64,000 nt of DNA from Rotaria sordida (taxonomy: Eukaryota > Rotifera > Eurotatoria > Philodinida > Philodinidae): contig CAJNOL010001296.1 in the NCBI GenBank assembly GCA_905250125.1, positions 1-64,000 on the forward strand, given 5' to 3'. Below the pieces are notes generated by a model. The model was not told the origin of the DNA. It worked only from the letters and a program-made list of their open reading frames with translations, and ran no database searches. Numbering within the stretch: position 1 is the stretch's first letter; each line of letters begins with the position of its first letter. The position numbers and the translations under genes were made by a program. Shown in pieces: positions 1-13,236 of the stretch.

Positions 1-1779
1 GCTAGGCAAATTGTCGTGTTATAACTGTAACGATTTTTGGAACTAAGTGAAACCTAGAATCCGATAGAGTATAAATCAAAGAGAATGGTTTTATGCCGGA
101 ATATAATTCAGCATAGTAGTGGCTAGCCACAAATGGTGCCTCAAAGGAACGCCGAGGCGTGACTAGCTGCTGCTCTGTGAAGTTCTCTACAGGTATACAC
201 CAAGTTGTTGTAATCCATCGGAAAAACGTCTACAGGTAAGATCTGGCAGGTTCAATAGAAACCAGAACTAGCAAAAAGACTAAGAAATGTTTTCGAATGA
301 AATGTGAGAACAGTTGTGTTGCACGTGCACAATATTTGAATGAAATATTTGACAGAAAATATTATGCAAAGAATTCAGTTCTGTCCATTCAAAGTAGATT
401 TCAATGAAATGACATAAGCTTTTCTGTCATTATGTATCCATGTCTATGTGCATTTACTCGTCTAAATTTATTCTAGTACTTTGAAATTATCTGTCTAATC
501 CGATGACTATTTTGAGTACGAGAGTTGTTCAAGTGGTGTATTCCAAGAATAAGTCTGATCAAATATTATTTATTTTAATCTAAAAGTTCATCTATATACG
601 TGTTTTTGTAGTGGACACTAGTAAATGATATTGTCGGTGGATCTGCTGGTAACTATACAGATTTTTATTTGGTTTCAAGAAGTATGATGAGCTTTCACAC
701 TAGTGTCATGGATATCATTTCTTTCTTCATTGTCTCTCTATATTAAATATAATCTCTTTTCTCGGAGCATGTGGATGCTGCTGTCTTAGTGTTATTCATT
801 TAGATTTCTCTTCGATATCATTGAGTGGATCTCAGTTTCGTTGGATCAATTTATAAGAAAACGTATTACTGACACACGCATGTCATTGTGCACAAGGACA
901 TTGATGCGAATGTCAATATTCGCATTCACATGCACCCTTTTCAAACTTTTGATAATAGCTCTGTTAAGGATTGCGAAGCAGTACACAATATCGAACCAGC
1001 TGAATATTCAGTCGAGGGTCAAGCGAGTCATCTAGACGAGCATTACTTGTATGTATGTGATTCGTTTTTGGGGCTACACGATTTCTTCATTAATATTATT
1101 ATTAAATCTGGGTTCATTGATGTATTAGTTACCTTTTTAAGTATTGGGAATTCGCTTGTTTTGGCGCTGCCCTTGTGTACTGCTACTTATAAGAGGAAGT
1201 ATGGGTTCGGTAATGGATAAGTGACTTGATTTTGTTATTGATAGGCCGTTTTGTTTTGCTCTGGCTTAATATACTGTTGATGATTATTGCTAATCTGGTT
1301 CCAATGATGAATCGGTGACTCTATTTTTCATGTAATACACTTCTGTTTTCAGGTCTGGTGGCTTTGATATTGAGTGGGTTGTGTTTTGGGAATTGACAAT
1401 TGTCTTTATGATTAGGTAATTGTTTTGTAGCTAGGTTCTGTTTTTTGTGGGTCTGTGATTTATATGGGGAGGATGGTTTCTGGGATTCGGTTATTTCGGA
1501 TGTAGGGCTTCGAATTTTTGGAAATGAAAGATTTATTTAGTAGTTGGTGTCGGAGTTATGGTAGCATTTGTTGTAGGACTGGATGTAGTATGTAGAGATG
1601 AGCTTTCTATGCGGGTGGGTGAGCGGCTGGACAAGTGATGATTTATCGGAAGTTGGATGTTGTATTGAGAAGTAGTAGATTTACTTAGTGGCCGATGATG
1701 TGTTTGGGAATCGATTTAGTTTTGATAATGGATGATTGGTATAGGTCTTGTTGCCGTATTTACAATCCGATGATCGATT
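1..1779. other. No recognisable gene
   Basis: Unassigned sequence, somewhat richer in G and T on the plus strand after about position 1200. Two short overlapping open frames (841-1035 and 888-1220, plus strand) have no motif I recognise and no clear splice sites. They are not called as genes. Confidence 0.4.
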
Positions 1780-2310
1780 TAGAGCTGTGCGGTTTATATA
1801 TGACTGCAATATTGATTAGTAGTTCTGAACGCGATTATTTTTTGATCCATGGATAATTTATTTGGGACGTGATGATTTGTTTTGGCTGGATTATTTGTTT
1901 AGAACTGCGCTATCTATTTATAACTGAACTATTTTTGTAGTACTCGATTATTTACTTATAACTGATCTATTTACCGGGATCTCGATGGTCTATTGAGAAG
2001 CCTGTTATTCATTCGGACTTTGATTATTGTCTCAGGGCTCAGTGGTTGATTGAGCTCTCGATGACTCGTTTAGGATTCGATTTTGTTTGGAGCGTGTGAT
2101 TCTTTTGAGAAGTTGTTTATTTATTTATAACGGAGCTTTTTCTTGGAAAGGCGATAATTCATTTAAGATTCGATCATTTAGTTAGAACTACGCTATTTAT
2201 TTATAACTTAACTATTGATTTAGGAGTGGATTATTTATTTAGAATGGGATTGTTTATTTAGAACTATTATTTGATTAGAACTGGGTTATTTGTTTAGATT
2301 TATGTATTTT
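1780..2310. repeat. Degenerate AT-rich tandem-like repeat
   Basis: Phrases such as ATTTATTTAGAACTG and ATTTATAACTGAACT recur at irregular spacing of about 20-40 bp, mixed with diverged copies. This looks like an old, decayed minisatellite. No coding potential is seen. Confidence 0.45.
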
Positions 2311-5300
2311 CGGAATTAGTGTAACATGAATGATAATTTCTGGTAAATATTAAGCTTTTGATTTTCACAGAACGAATTGATGACAGCAGGTCACGTTGTT
2401 TATGATGGAGGTTGGCATAGAAACAGCATGGAATTGCTGAAACATGTACAGTTATTCCTGGACGTATGAAACTAATAGTGTTCGTGATGTCACCAGCGTA
2501 GAAAATAAGGAGAGTTGAAAAATAAAAAATGGTCACAATGAGAATATTATGTAAAATTATTTTAACCTATACCGAATTTTTCCATGCAATACTTTTTTAA
2601 TTGATCTAGTTGCAAAATGACGTGAACAAGTGCATCAGTGTATTGGTTTTAGGAATGATGATATGGTTCATTCGCATCAGCTTGTAAACTATTTCACAAG
2701 CGAGGGGTTGCCAACTGTACCCCAAAATGGGGTACAGTACCCAATTTTGATCTGTTGTACCCCACACAAATCTGTATCCCTAGGGTGCACACTTTGTATC
2801 GTGTTTGGAATTTTCCTTTTACGCTGTAAATGAATCATCTTTGAGCAGAAGTAATAAAAATTTTTCTTTTAGGTAGCGTCACTCTTGTAGGGATGGAAAG
2901 TATAAATCATATTGGTTGGGTAGTGACCAGTAATTGTTGACGACTCTTGCATGTGCTGAGGCTTGTCTTTTCTTTTTTTTTCTCACTTCTCAATTTCACG
3001 CTCAAAGTCAAATCGAATTCTTGATGAACATTCGTAGTTGCGTGTTTTTTGTCGAAAAGGAGTTCTTCGAAAGTTCTCCTAGGCCGCTCTAGACTGTTGT
3101 GAATTCTAAAATTCTCTTACGGGATTGATAAGAATGAAGAGATTAATTCATTTTGCCCTCACCTTTACGTTTGAGTCACCTCCATGGTCAAGAAAACACT
3201 GTCGATGGAATGTTTTCCGACGAAAAACCAATATACCGGATATTTGCAAAGAGGAAGATTTTAATCTACGAAAATGCATTACAAAATCCGAAACTCATGC
3301 AACTTCATAAAAATAAAAGAAACAAACGAGTAAAGTACCAGAAAAAAAAACTTCTGCCATTCGCCGCAAAATGGAAATCACAGTACAATCATGGGAATCA
3401 ATCTTAAACTTCTCCTAGTCATTCCTCGATCTTGATATCGTTTTTTGACATTATTTCTTTTACTTCTTCGATTGACGTATACCTTTCATAATGGTTCTTC
3501 TATTTTTCCGATCAAAGAATGACCTTCGAGTAGTCTAGACAAACCACATGTTCGTCGAAAAGATTGGACAGTATTTTGAAAATTATGGCTTGATCAATTG
3601 ATTTGTAAGTTAACTGAATAATCATATCTCAATCAAGAAAAACATAGCGCACACGAACAAAGCTATTTCGCTTCTGAAAACTTCAAAATTACCAATAAAA
3701 TAAAGCTTCGATCGATGAATGCGAAAACCATGCCTCTATCGAGAAAACTAAAAATCATCTCGAAAAATATCTAGATCGAAAAAGTGGAAATGTGCTGAAA
3801 TGTGTGCTACTGATGCTTACTACAGTAATATTACAGTAGCCTCTTGAAACGTAATATGTAGATACTATTCATTACGCAAAAATTCGCTTTGAATTCCAGT
3901 AAAATACACTGAAATAAAAAAATCCACTTTTCTCTCTTGAGTTTTGGATTCTTTCTCAAGTTTTCGAACAATTCTGTTTATTTGTTTTCGTTCGTCTTCG
4001 AAAGGCTAAAGAAATCATGTCAGACTGTAACTTTGACTAAACGAACAACGACGACTCCTTCCACTCGGACGTCACAATCGTAGAAGAAAAAAGCAGCAGC
4101 TGAACACGCATTCAAAAACACGACAACCGCAATGGAACTTGTCGTGCCTAGGGAAAGTTGAATATGATCTCCCATTTGCTAAGAAATGCATTTATCTTAG
4201 TTGCTTTTCCACTTCATACCCTTGAATTTTAGAAAAATTATGTCGACACCTTCGGAGTTGCCAGCCCTGGTTATGATGGTTGAGATAAGCTACACGCTAC
4301 ACATAAAAATGTGTGTAGCTTATCCTTGTTGATTTGAGTTAATCAACTTCAATCCATGATTAACTCTATTCTATGCAGCTTTTAATGACGACGTGAATAC
4401 GTGCGTAATTGGCTATTTAGGTGGAAAACATCTTGTCAAAGAAAAACAATCAAATATTTAAATAGCATATAAAATTAATTCTGAATTTCACTGACAATTT
4501 CATATAAACTCGGAATAAGAAAATAAAAAGAACCCGTCGCAGTCTTTTGATTGATTATTATAAATAATTTTTGAAATATGTTTTTAATTTAAAGCTGAAT
4601 TGATCGTCCTTAACCTAATGTTCCATCGTATATGCAGAAGTTTGTAATTAAATGTTTTAAGCAAAGAAAGATAATTTTCCGCTTTTTCTGGATGACACAG
4701 CATTGCATGCAGGTGAGGACATACAATTGAACTGTATCCAGGTCGAAAGTGAGCCATCGGATTCTGTCGGATCAGTCTCAATCTGATGAATTCCAATTGA
4801 ATCTCGATTGATTCCCATAATTTTCAACGCATTTGGATTACTGGATTCCGATAAAATTCGAAGGACGGATCCAATATAATTCATTTGTCGGAATCCAGTC
4901 GGTTCCATCAAGTTTCGAGCACTTAGTCGTCGAGTTGTATCGGGACATATGTTCTGTATATAAATTTATTTCCAATTGAATACTTTTTAGATTCCAACGA
5001 AAAATGAGCTCAGACATGCTAATGAAAGAGCAGAATGACAGAACATTATTACAAAATGATTACCACAGCACTATTTTCTGAATAAAACCGGATGATCTCT
5101 CATATTTAATATTTATCTCACCAATGCAATAGGAATGAAAGCACCAAATCGATGAGAGTGTTGCACGAGATTAGTATTATAAACGTCTAACTGAATACAT
5201 GACCTGAACACTCAATTAATAATAAATACACATCAAATACTTTCGATATGAGTAGTGTACACGAGCAAGAGTCATTTAGACAAAAAGAATTTCTCACATC

Positions 5301-6489
5301 ATAATATTTTGATTGTATCAACGTATAGAATAATGATCAGTGGTACCTTTGCATTATGGTATGCTCCTATTATCTGTACTCGTGTGCTGCGTCTGAGGCA
5401 GCAAAATTATTTGGCAACAGTTCTTCTCTATCGCTTATTAATTACATGGCAAGCTTCTTTTCTTTATTCCTTTCCTTTTCAACTCAGGATTAATGTTCTC
5501 TCATGTTACCTACAGAGTGGGACAAAAGTTTAAGCACTTGCTAAAAAAATCTCTTCTCTTTTATTACACATCTTAAAAGGCTTTAAGTACGACATAAAAT
5601 ATTTTGCACCCATATGAATAATACTCTAAAATTTCAAAACTCTATCCCTATCACTAGAACAAATGTATAGCTAATACGATAGAGAATCTCTCCTTTGTGC
5701 AGCCCAATACAATTCCTTATAAATAAGAAAATATTCAGAATAGTAAGTTTTTATCATAAATACAACATTTAAAAAAAACGATAATTTATATTTTCATCTT
5801 ATCATAGTCGTTTTCTATTCGCTGAAGGACCTTCACTGTTAATAACACACGATAATCTTTCGAAGTTTTCAACTCATCCAGCTTTAGCACCATTACTAAA
5901 TGACTATCTTCCACATCATAACAATCGTTTCTTTTCAACACGTTTACACGTTTAATTTAAATTTTTTCTCATTCATCAAAAACAAAAAGTATTCAAAGTA
6001 AAATTGAAAAATGAGAGAATGTTAGAAAAACTTCATCGAAATGAAAGACCAATAATCAGTAATAATCATCCTTTTACACACATCCAATTAGAGATAAACA
6101 CCTTTCAACAAGTATACTATAGATATGTAACTAATCTTTTGGTATAATTAATTCAACTGTACTCTTCAAATGTTTCCTCATTTTATTTTCTTCCTTTCCA
6201 TTCTTTTTTCATGGTTTTATACAAATCTCCAGTACTATTTATTTTTCGGTCATGTGAAAACAATCTCCTCTATACTATGAGATATATGCTTGTCCTTAAG
6301 GTAGTGCTAGGCTTATGAACATCTGAGGTACTATTCATCTAGCTGCAAAATATTTTATATCCTACTTAGAACATTCAAGAGTTTATAACAAGAGAGAAAA
6401 AAAGAATTTGTAGCAAGTACTAAAACTTTTACCTTAACCCATAGATGCACGAAACTAAGGTTATAACCATCGGACTGTCGATTGAAAGC
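2311..6489. other. Intergenic, small hairpins only
   Basis: No gene recognised. Visible structure includes a perfect hairpin at about 2716-2736 (TGTACCCC / GGGGTACA) and a hairpin at about 4283-4325 (GATAAGCTACAC / GTGTAGCTTATC). A stretch at 4740-4925 has repeated GGATTCC / GGAATCC words, and similar words recur at 7125-7380, suggesting an old dispersed repeat. Short open frames here lack motifs. Confidence 0.4.
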
Positions 6490-6509
6490 TATAGTGATAA
6501 GAATATAAT

Positions 6510-6930
6510 TATTAGAATATAGGCATAGGGCTATATGTGTAATGATATAGGCATAATGGTATAGATATAACAGTACAACTGTAAGAGTTTACGCATAAGG
6601 GTATAGGTGTAAGGATATAGGTATATGGGTATAGGCATAAGAATATAGGTATAAGGGTATAGGCATAAGAATATAGGTATAAAGGTGTGGGTATAAGGAT
6701 ATAGGTGCAAAGGTATAGTTCTAAGAGTATAGCCATAAGGGTATAGCTGGAAGGGTATAGGCATAGGGATATAGTTGTAAAGGTATAGGCGTAAGATTAT
6801 AGCTATAATGGTATAGACATAAGCGTATAGCAATAAGGTTATAGGTGTAAGGGTATAGGCAAAAGAGTATAGGTATATCGGTACAGGTGTAAGGGTATAC
6901 ACATAAGAGTATAGGAGTAAGGATATAGTT
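6510..6930. repeat. 14-bp minisatellite (ATAGGTATAAGGGT type)
   Basis: About 30 head-to-tail units of a 14-bp motif approximating ATAGGYATAAGGGT, with substitutions between units. Because 14 is not a multiple of three, all frames repeat with a 14-residue period. This produces Tyr/Leu/Pro-rich open frames on the minus strand that are artefacts of the repeat, not genes. Confidence 0.9.
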
Positions 6931-7124
6931 TACACATTATTCATATCTTTGCACTGTGTTTAATGACTATGTTCGGATTTCTCTCGCGTTTGCTTGCTCA
7001 ATAAGGTGATAAGAACGGCAGACAATGGATTTTTTACCATTGGTGTCAGAAATCTGAATATTTATTGTATATTTAACAGATGATGATGAATCAGAAAAAG
7101 AACAACTACTAAGTCTAATGACTA

Positions 7125-7385
7125 AAATCTGGTCGGATACTGTCGGATCTGTTAAGTTTCATTGCAGGATCTGAAAACACCTTGCCAGATCCTTTCATCG
7201 GCACTTGTTGGATATGATAAAATTCTTTCCTAGTTAAATGCCCGTCGAATTGCGGGTGACTGAATGCTGAGCTCAATCTGATAGAATCCGACCGAGTGAA
7301 GTCGGAATCAGACTATTTGCGACATAATCCGGCATTGAATCCAATGGAATCTAGCAAGATGCAATGGTCAGATTTCTCGACCTGG
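7125..7385. repeat. Possible degraded dispersed repeat
   Basis: Contains repeated GGATCTG, GAATCCGAC and GTCGGAATC words in both orientations, and shares the phrase CAATCTGATRGAATCC-like sequence with 4740-4925. It is probably a decayed inverted-repeat element; the boundaries are not clear. Confidence 0.3.
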
Positions 7386-7959
7386 GTAACAGAGATTTTC
7401 CTTGATAAAATGTCAGTTATGAAGTCCTTGTGTGTGCACAACGGAACATTAGCTTAAGGAATATTGCTGAATCAAGCACTATACTATATGTCTAACAAGA
7501 GGTAATGTAAGCTATTAGAGGAGAGAAGATATACTTCAAATTGTATAAATCTATTGATGATTTTATCTTTGAATTTTTTCACTCAAATCAAAATATATTG
7601 TGCTGTCAAATGATATTCGAACTAGAATTTGTACAACTATTTATTTTTTATCTCAATAAGCGTTATGTATCCTTTATTAGAATCGAAGATTTAATGATTT
7701 TTTTGTTTGGAAAAAGAGCTTTTAAAAAGTATGAAAAATTCTTTCATATTCAGAGAATTTTTTCTTCGTATAATGATATCATGATTTTGAAAAGCGGCTG
7801 ATATCAGAAATCTATTGCAGCTGTAATTTCAAAAATCTCGTTTAACGAAATATCATCATCATTCAAGCGATAAAATATCACACACTTCGCCTTACAAATA
7901 TGAATTTCAGAGAATCAACAATTGATAAAAGATGATAATTAATTGGCATAATTGAATAT

Positions 7960-8318
7960 TGTTGCGATCTCAATGAGAGTGGAATAATTCAGGCCTGATG
8001 CTGGAACAGGCCGAGGAGGAAGAACGAGATCATGGGTCAACGGCTATTTTTCTCGGAGCAGAGCGAAGCAGAGAGAGATTATGACGGGCAAGGCAAGACG
8101 GGGTGAATTAGCATGTCACTTATACTCAATACCATGTGTGCCGATATCGATATCACCTGCCACTGATTTTTCTTTCCTCTTTATCTCTCGCTCTCTTCTT
8201 CTCTCCTATATAAGCATATGTTGTATGTGAAGTAGTTACATTCTGGACATGTGAAGTAGCTAAATAAACATCATTACCGAGGGCGGCGGTAAACTAATCA
8301 ATCCAGTTTGTCGTTACA
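7960..8318 (+). mobile_element. Probable solo LTR (TG...CA, TATA, AATAAA)
   Basis: A 359-bp segment begins TGTTGCGATC and ends GTCGTTACA, the TG...CA ends of retroviral-type LTRs. It has a TATA box (CTATATAAG, about 8206-8214) followed about 50 bp later by AATAAA (8263-8268), the order expected of promoter, R region and polyadenylation signal. It is followed directly by TGTCGACTCTGGCAGG, where a tRNA primer-binding site would lie. No gag or pol frame follows and I found no second LTR, so this is a solo LTR or a 5' LTR stub. The retroelement family cannot be named. Confidence 0.55.
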
Positions 8319-8569
8319 TGTCGACTCTGGCAGGAGCATTGTCGGTAAATAACAACTAAGACAACCAAAACTGCATCTCTAAATCCGAAGTTGGACTTTG
8401 CCAAAATTCACCACAAGTCAACATAATGAATCGTCATTTGGCAATGAGATTCAAAAAACAACGGACGGTAAATAATACTGACTGAAGTTATGAATGAATG
8501 AGAAGTCGAGAATGGAAAGATATGGCACTGTAGAGTAACTATAGTACTGATGGAGTGCAGTACTAACCC

Positions 8570-9183
8570 TAGACGAACTTCTTTTGATCTGTGCAGGACA
8601 TACTCGAGAATCTTGAGCAAGAAAGTCATGCACTATGGACAAATCTTGAGGCAAGACTTGAGACCTTTCGGTGAGCTCAAGTTCTTGAACTTCTTGTTCT
8701 ATCGCTTGATATTCTTGCTCATGCGCTTGAAATTCTTGTCTATGCACTTGAATTCTTAGCCAAGCGTGTCAGTTACTAAGGAATCTTTTTAGTTTTTTTT
8801 CCAATTTTACGTGCAAAATAACTCAAATTTTAATAAAAATTCATAGTTGCATCTTCTGGAGTTGAGCACATGAGTTTCTTGTAACTCATGCAAACACTCA
8901 AGCGCTTGTCTTGAGCAAGAAAGTCATGCATTATGAACAAATCTTGAGGTCCACACAGATCAAGAGCATGAAAAAAATAGTTCGCTTAGGGCTAGTAACA
9001 GACACGCCTGAGTAAGAGTTCAAGCGCATGAGCAAGAATATCAAGCGATAGAACAAGAAGTTCAAGAGCTTGAGCTCACCAAAAGGTGTCAAATCTTGCC
9101 TCAAGATTTGTCCATAGCGCATGACTTTCTTGGATCAAGATTCTAAGGTATCTCCTGCGCAAATGAAAAGAAGTTCGTCTAGG
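8570..9183. mobile_element. Inverted-repeat (foldback) element
   Basis: The arm at 8570-8730 is repeated in reverse complement at 9021-9183, with roughly 85-90% identity by eye. A third partial copy of the arm interior lies at about 8908-8952. The arms contain short internal repeats around TTGAACTTCTTG and CTCATGCGCTTGA. Similar peptides encoded on opposite strands of the two arms reflect the inverted repeat, not a gene. It is probably a decayed foldback or MITE-type transposon. Confidence 0.7.
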
Positions 9184-9317
9184 AGAGCTACAAAAATTAA
9201 TAGAACAAGTCCGTCTCCATGATAAACAACTGATATTAACATTCAATGGAATTCCATCATCGTTCATAGTATAATTCTTGTAACGCATGAAATTAATTTT
9301 AATCATATTCTACACAT

Positions 9318-9342
9318 GCTTTTCTTTTCTTTTCTTTTCTTC
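9318..9342. repeat. CTTTT microsatellite
   Basis: A short run of CTTTT units on the plus strand. No gene overlaps it. Confidence 0.8.
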
Positions 9343-10031
9343 CTCAAACTCATGTTTAAAAATGATCCTATTTGTAATAAAAATTCAGTTTCAATAAAAA
9401 GTATCTTAATATGCAAACCTCAAAGGAAACCTACACAAAAACTTAGTCTCAAACAACATAAATGGCGGAGAGCATTCTTTTGTCTTGAATAGTTTTGATT
9501 TTATTTCTTTCCGATAATGCTCATTACCCTAATTATCATCTGTTCATTTAATGAAATCCTTATTGATAATTACAGCGGACTATGCCAATTTAAAAAACAA
9601 AATTATCCTTCAGTGGTAAATACAGTAAGACAACGGTAGTATTGGTGACAAACTCAGTTATAATTATGAATTATAAATCAATTTGCAGCTTCTATAAACT
9701 CTGCTAGTGAAAATAAGACAAACGTCATATTTGTTCGAAACATTCTTTATCTACTATGATGTTTTTGCACTAGAGCAAATTTGTAATCATTTAAATGTGA
9801 ATGAAACGAATGGATTATGCTTTTGTTTTTTTGAATACTATTATTTTTTTGATTGTTATTTGAGTACAAATAGAACGAACGAAGGAAAATTCCAAAAGCA
9901 AAAAGAAGTTCGTTCTGAGTCATTATTCTACTCATTCCACTATTAATCGAAGAGAGAGTGCATATAAAAAATATGCAAATAAACAATTCATTATTAAGCA
10001 AGATTTTTGTCTCATTCATCATTCAATCCGA

Positions 10032-10041
10032 NNNNNNNNNN
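10032..10041. other. Assembly gap (10 N)
   Basis: Ten consecutive undetermined bases. The gap probably removes or displaces upstream exons of the membrane-protein gene that resumes at 10094. Confidence 0.99.
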
Positions 10042-10093
10042 TAATTTTCTAAATCAATTCATTTATTTAATTCGAATTTTGTTTTATTTATAG

Positions 10094-10464
10094 AATTCTA
10101 TTCAACAGAACTTCCTTCATTGACTACAAATAACTCATTAATGAATTCAAAATGTTTTTGTTATAAAACATTAAATAATACTGATTTTTGTACATCAAAA
10201 TTTCGATGTTCAACATTTTCTAATTGTCAATCTTGTTCATCATTATCTTCTATCTGTATTATTGATTCAGATTGTGCACAGATAGTTTGTATCCCATTAT
10301 CATTAAATGGAACATGTACTTTAAACTCATTAAATCAACTGTCAACATTGAAACCTTTACCGAGAACAGGTGAAGGAAAGATGACTCTATTTATTATTTT
10401 CTTTCCATTACCTTTTATTCTATGTATACTTATATTTATTTATGTTTTGCGTCGGAAAATATAA
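10094..10464 (+). CDS. 3' exon of a Cys-rich single-pass membrane protein (partial)
   Basis: I do not recognise the protein. The exon begins after a plausible acceptor (TTTATAG at 10087-10093) and stays open to a stop at 10462-10464, giving about 122 residues. The first 80 or so are rich in Ser, Thr, Asn and Cys, with about a dozen cysteines (for example CFCYKT and NCQSCSS), as in a disulfide-bonded extracellular domain. A hydrophobic stretch near the end (FIIFFPLPFILCILIFIYVL) is followed by RRKI, so the C-terminus is probably a short cytosolic tail. The upstream exons are missing because of the gap about 50 bp before. It reads as a type I receptor-like or surface protein, but the ligand and role are unknown. 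Confidence 0.6.
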
Positions 10465-12844
10465 AATCTTTTTCCTTTCTGAATGCAATGTAATACATCT
10501 ATGTGTGTTCTCTGTATAATACTTTTATCAGATTATATGTTGTCATTTTTGGAAAATGAACTTTGACATTGTTAAGTTAAATGACAGAGATGATCGTTCA
10601 TTGAATTGTGCGAATAATTATGAAAGAATATTAGATGAATAATTTAAAATTAAAAGTACCATTTTCATACAAATGAGTGATGTACGTCCGTTTTCAGTCA
10701 GAAACGAGTTCTTGTCTAAAATCGTCAGAACTGGGCACTAGAATTATTGATGGAAGAAATAATTGATAGTGAAAGTGAAGAAGCGAATAAAAACAGATAC
10801 AAAAAAAAGATTAAACTATAATTGTGTTTTTTTTTTACTTCAGACTGTAATAAACTTGAATTCCATTTCGTAGTTTGTAAATATAATTTCTTATTTCTTT
10901 GGTTTTGATCAATGAATTAAGAAATTAATAGATAAAAACAAATATACATTTGAAAGAGTATGTTCTGCGTAGCAGAATTTTTTACTATGAACAAACATTG
11001 CAATGATTATATAATGAAAGGGAGATGGAATTCGCGAATGTTGACACTTCTTAGTTAGGTAAGTCAAAATGCCCAAAAAATTCTTTAGTCTTGAGCCAAA
11101 AAGTTCGACTCAATCACACACAATCCAGAGATATCTATCACAGCTGTAAATATGCTGTTGCCAAACTGCAATCATGCAAAGGAAAAAGCTCTTGCCCTAA
11201 TGCTGCGAACAATGTTACAAACATCACTGTATTAAACAAGCAATCTCGTTACTAATTCATGAGATTCATTTAATGGATACAGCGAATGTTGTCATGTGCA
11301 TATCTGATATCGACTTTCTCAATACGAAAGTTATTACTAATTTCGATTAGTTATCAATAATGTTCAGTTAACTTTTATTTTGTATCAATTTGACTATGAA
11401 ATAAGTATGAAGACGGTCATAGAAGAAAAATGAATATATTCTTAATAAAATTAAGATATTTGAAAGTGATCAGAAAAGAGATATTTTAAAAATTGAAAAC
11501 AATATCTAAAATATCATTATGATTTGTTTTTTTCTTGATCGAATTTGAAATTTATTTTGATTATTCACAATTGATATATGTGACAAATTGCATAGAGATT
11601 GTTTTCGTCATATGAAATAAAACTTTGCCCTTATCTCTTTATCAAAGAATTGAATAGATAGGCATTAGTCTCTATTATCATTTACATTAGATTAAGACAA
11701 AATAGTCCCATGTTGATATTTTATTTTCATTGTCATGTCATTATTTCACCTTTGATATATAGTCTCTTAACATTTACATTCAGACTACTTGTATCGAAAA
11801 TTGTCCATTCGTTATATAATTTATTCAAATGAATGAATATTCAAGATATATAATGTGTTAAACAATATTTTAACATAGCATTCAATAGAATAAAAAAATA
11901 ATTTTTATTTAACAAGTATAAAGGTAATTTATTATAAAGTTTTATAGTGTTTGTAATATCATATTATTTCATCCAATTGAAATCGAATTAATAATTCAAA
12001 TAATATCAATTCACAAAAGTTGTGTTCTATACAAATACATAAAATAACATTAGTCTCAAGGGCGGCGGAATCTTTTTAGAGGGCGTAGGAGTCTATTGAC
12101 TATCCGTAAAAAACAACTTTTTACATATTATTCTGACATAAGAACTTATCAAAGTTTAGATAGTAAGCCACTCACTTCAGACTGTTTAGTTATGCTGTTG
12201 CCATGAAAAACCAATCTTCCAGGCGGCCATCCGATTCTGATAAGAAAATTTCATTGAGAGTATCAAAGTGCTCTTCAATTAGAGCCGATTCCCAAAGATC
12301 TTCAATAAATCGGGTTCGTAAATTTTGGACTGGGCGAGCTCTCGAGTATGAAAATGATGAAGTGATTTTGAATATGATTTGCATACTCTTGTACTAAAAC
12401 ATACAAAAATTGTTCTTGTTTGTTTTGAAGTTTTCGTTATTTAACCAACTGGAACAGACAAATAAATGTAAGTCTCATAAAAAATTTCAACCAAGTAAAA
12501 AGATATCTCAATTGTATTATATCTATGTGTTATTTGTAATTATACATCCACATCTAATAGTACTTTGAAGACAATTACAGGAGATTGTCTTTTGGTCTCT
12601 AAACTGAACTAATTTTCGAAAAATAAATTGAATACAGTTAAATCCTAAATGAAAATCAGCTTTGTAGACTATGATACAGTCATGGAAGATAAAACGAGTT
12701 TTGATTGATTGTTTTACATATTCCATGTGACACAGTCTTTGGTTCTCTGCTTACGAACTACACTAATTCTGTTTATGATTGTGGATCACTTCTACGCAGT
12801 ATAATTCTTTTCTTTGTTTTATTTCGCCATTTTTCTGTATTAGG
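10465..12844. other. Intergenic, AT-rich, no clear gene
   Basis: No recognised gene. On the minus strand, 12384-12190 is an open stretch of 64 codons preceded by an acceptor-like TTTTAG. It has mixed, protein-like composition (RTRFIEDLWESALIEEHF), and could be a relic of a transposon or gene exon, but I find no family match. The rest is low-complexity AT. Confidence 0.3.
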
Positions 12845-13137
12845 CAGAGATGTTTATGGAGGCACTGACGTCGCGACGGCGTTAGCGGCACTTTTTCTAG
12901 AAACTACCGCGGCACGGGAGATATTTCAAGAATACCATCACGGCAGTGACAAATTTCTATGTAGTTCACTGCGTCGCGGCAGCAGCGCTAAGTCTTGCCT
13001 CTTCTAGGAACGTGTCGTGGCAGCGGCATTGAGCCTTGTTCCTTCTAGGGCCTCGTCGCAGCAGTGGCGCTAAGTCTTGCCTCTTCTACGACTGCGATGC
13101 GGTAGTGGCAGATTTCTAGTCGCGATGGACATCTCTG
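12845..13137. mobile_element. GC-rich MITE, family A, copy 1
   Basis: It starts CAGAGATGTTTATGGAGGC and ends GTCGCGATGGACATCTCTG, so the two ends are inverted copies of a roughly 18-bp terminus (consensus near CAGAGATGTCCATCGCGGC). The interior is unusually GC-rich for this window, with GCGGCAGCGGC-like runs and CGCGACGCAGTGAAC. It encodes no transposase, so it is a non-autonomous element. Other copies lie at 13237, 16122, 18593, 24765, 26685, 32337, 47690 and 53740. Confidence 0.7.
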
Positions 13138-13236
13138 GTAGTCGTGTGAGTTTAGTGTTAGCGCTTGAAGAACATCTGATAGTTACATATTAGCAATGAA
13201 AATTTAAATTTCGATTGATAAATCTATTAACTTATA

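Noticed and set aside
6512-6902. Two overlapping Tyr/Leu/Pro-rich open frames on the minus strand
   Set aside because: They are produced by the 14-bp minisatellite and repeat every 14 residues in each frame.
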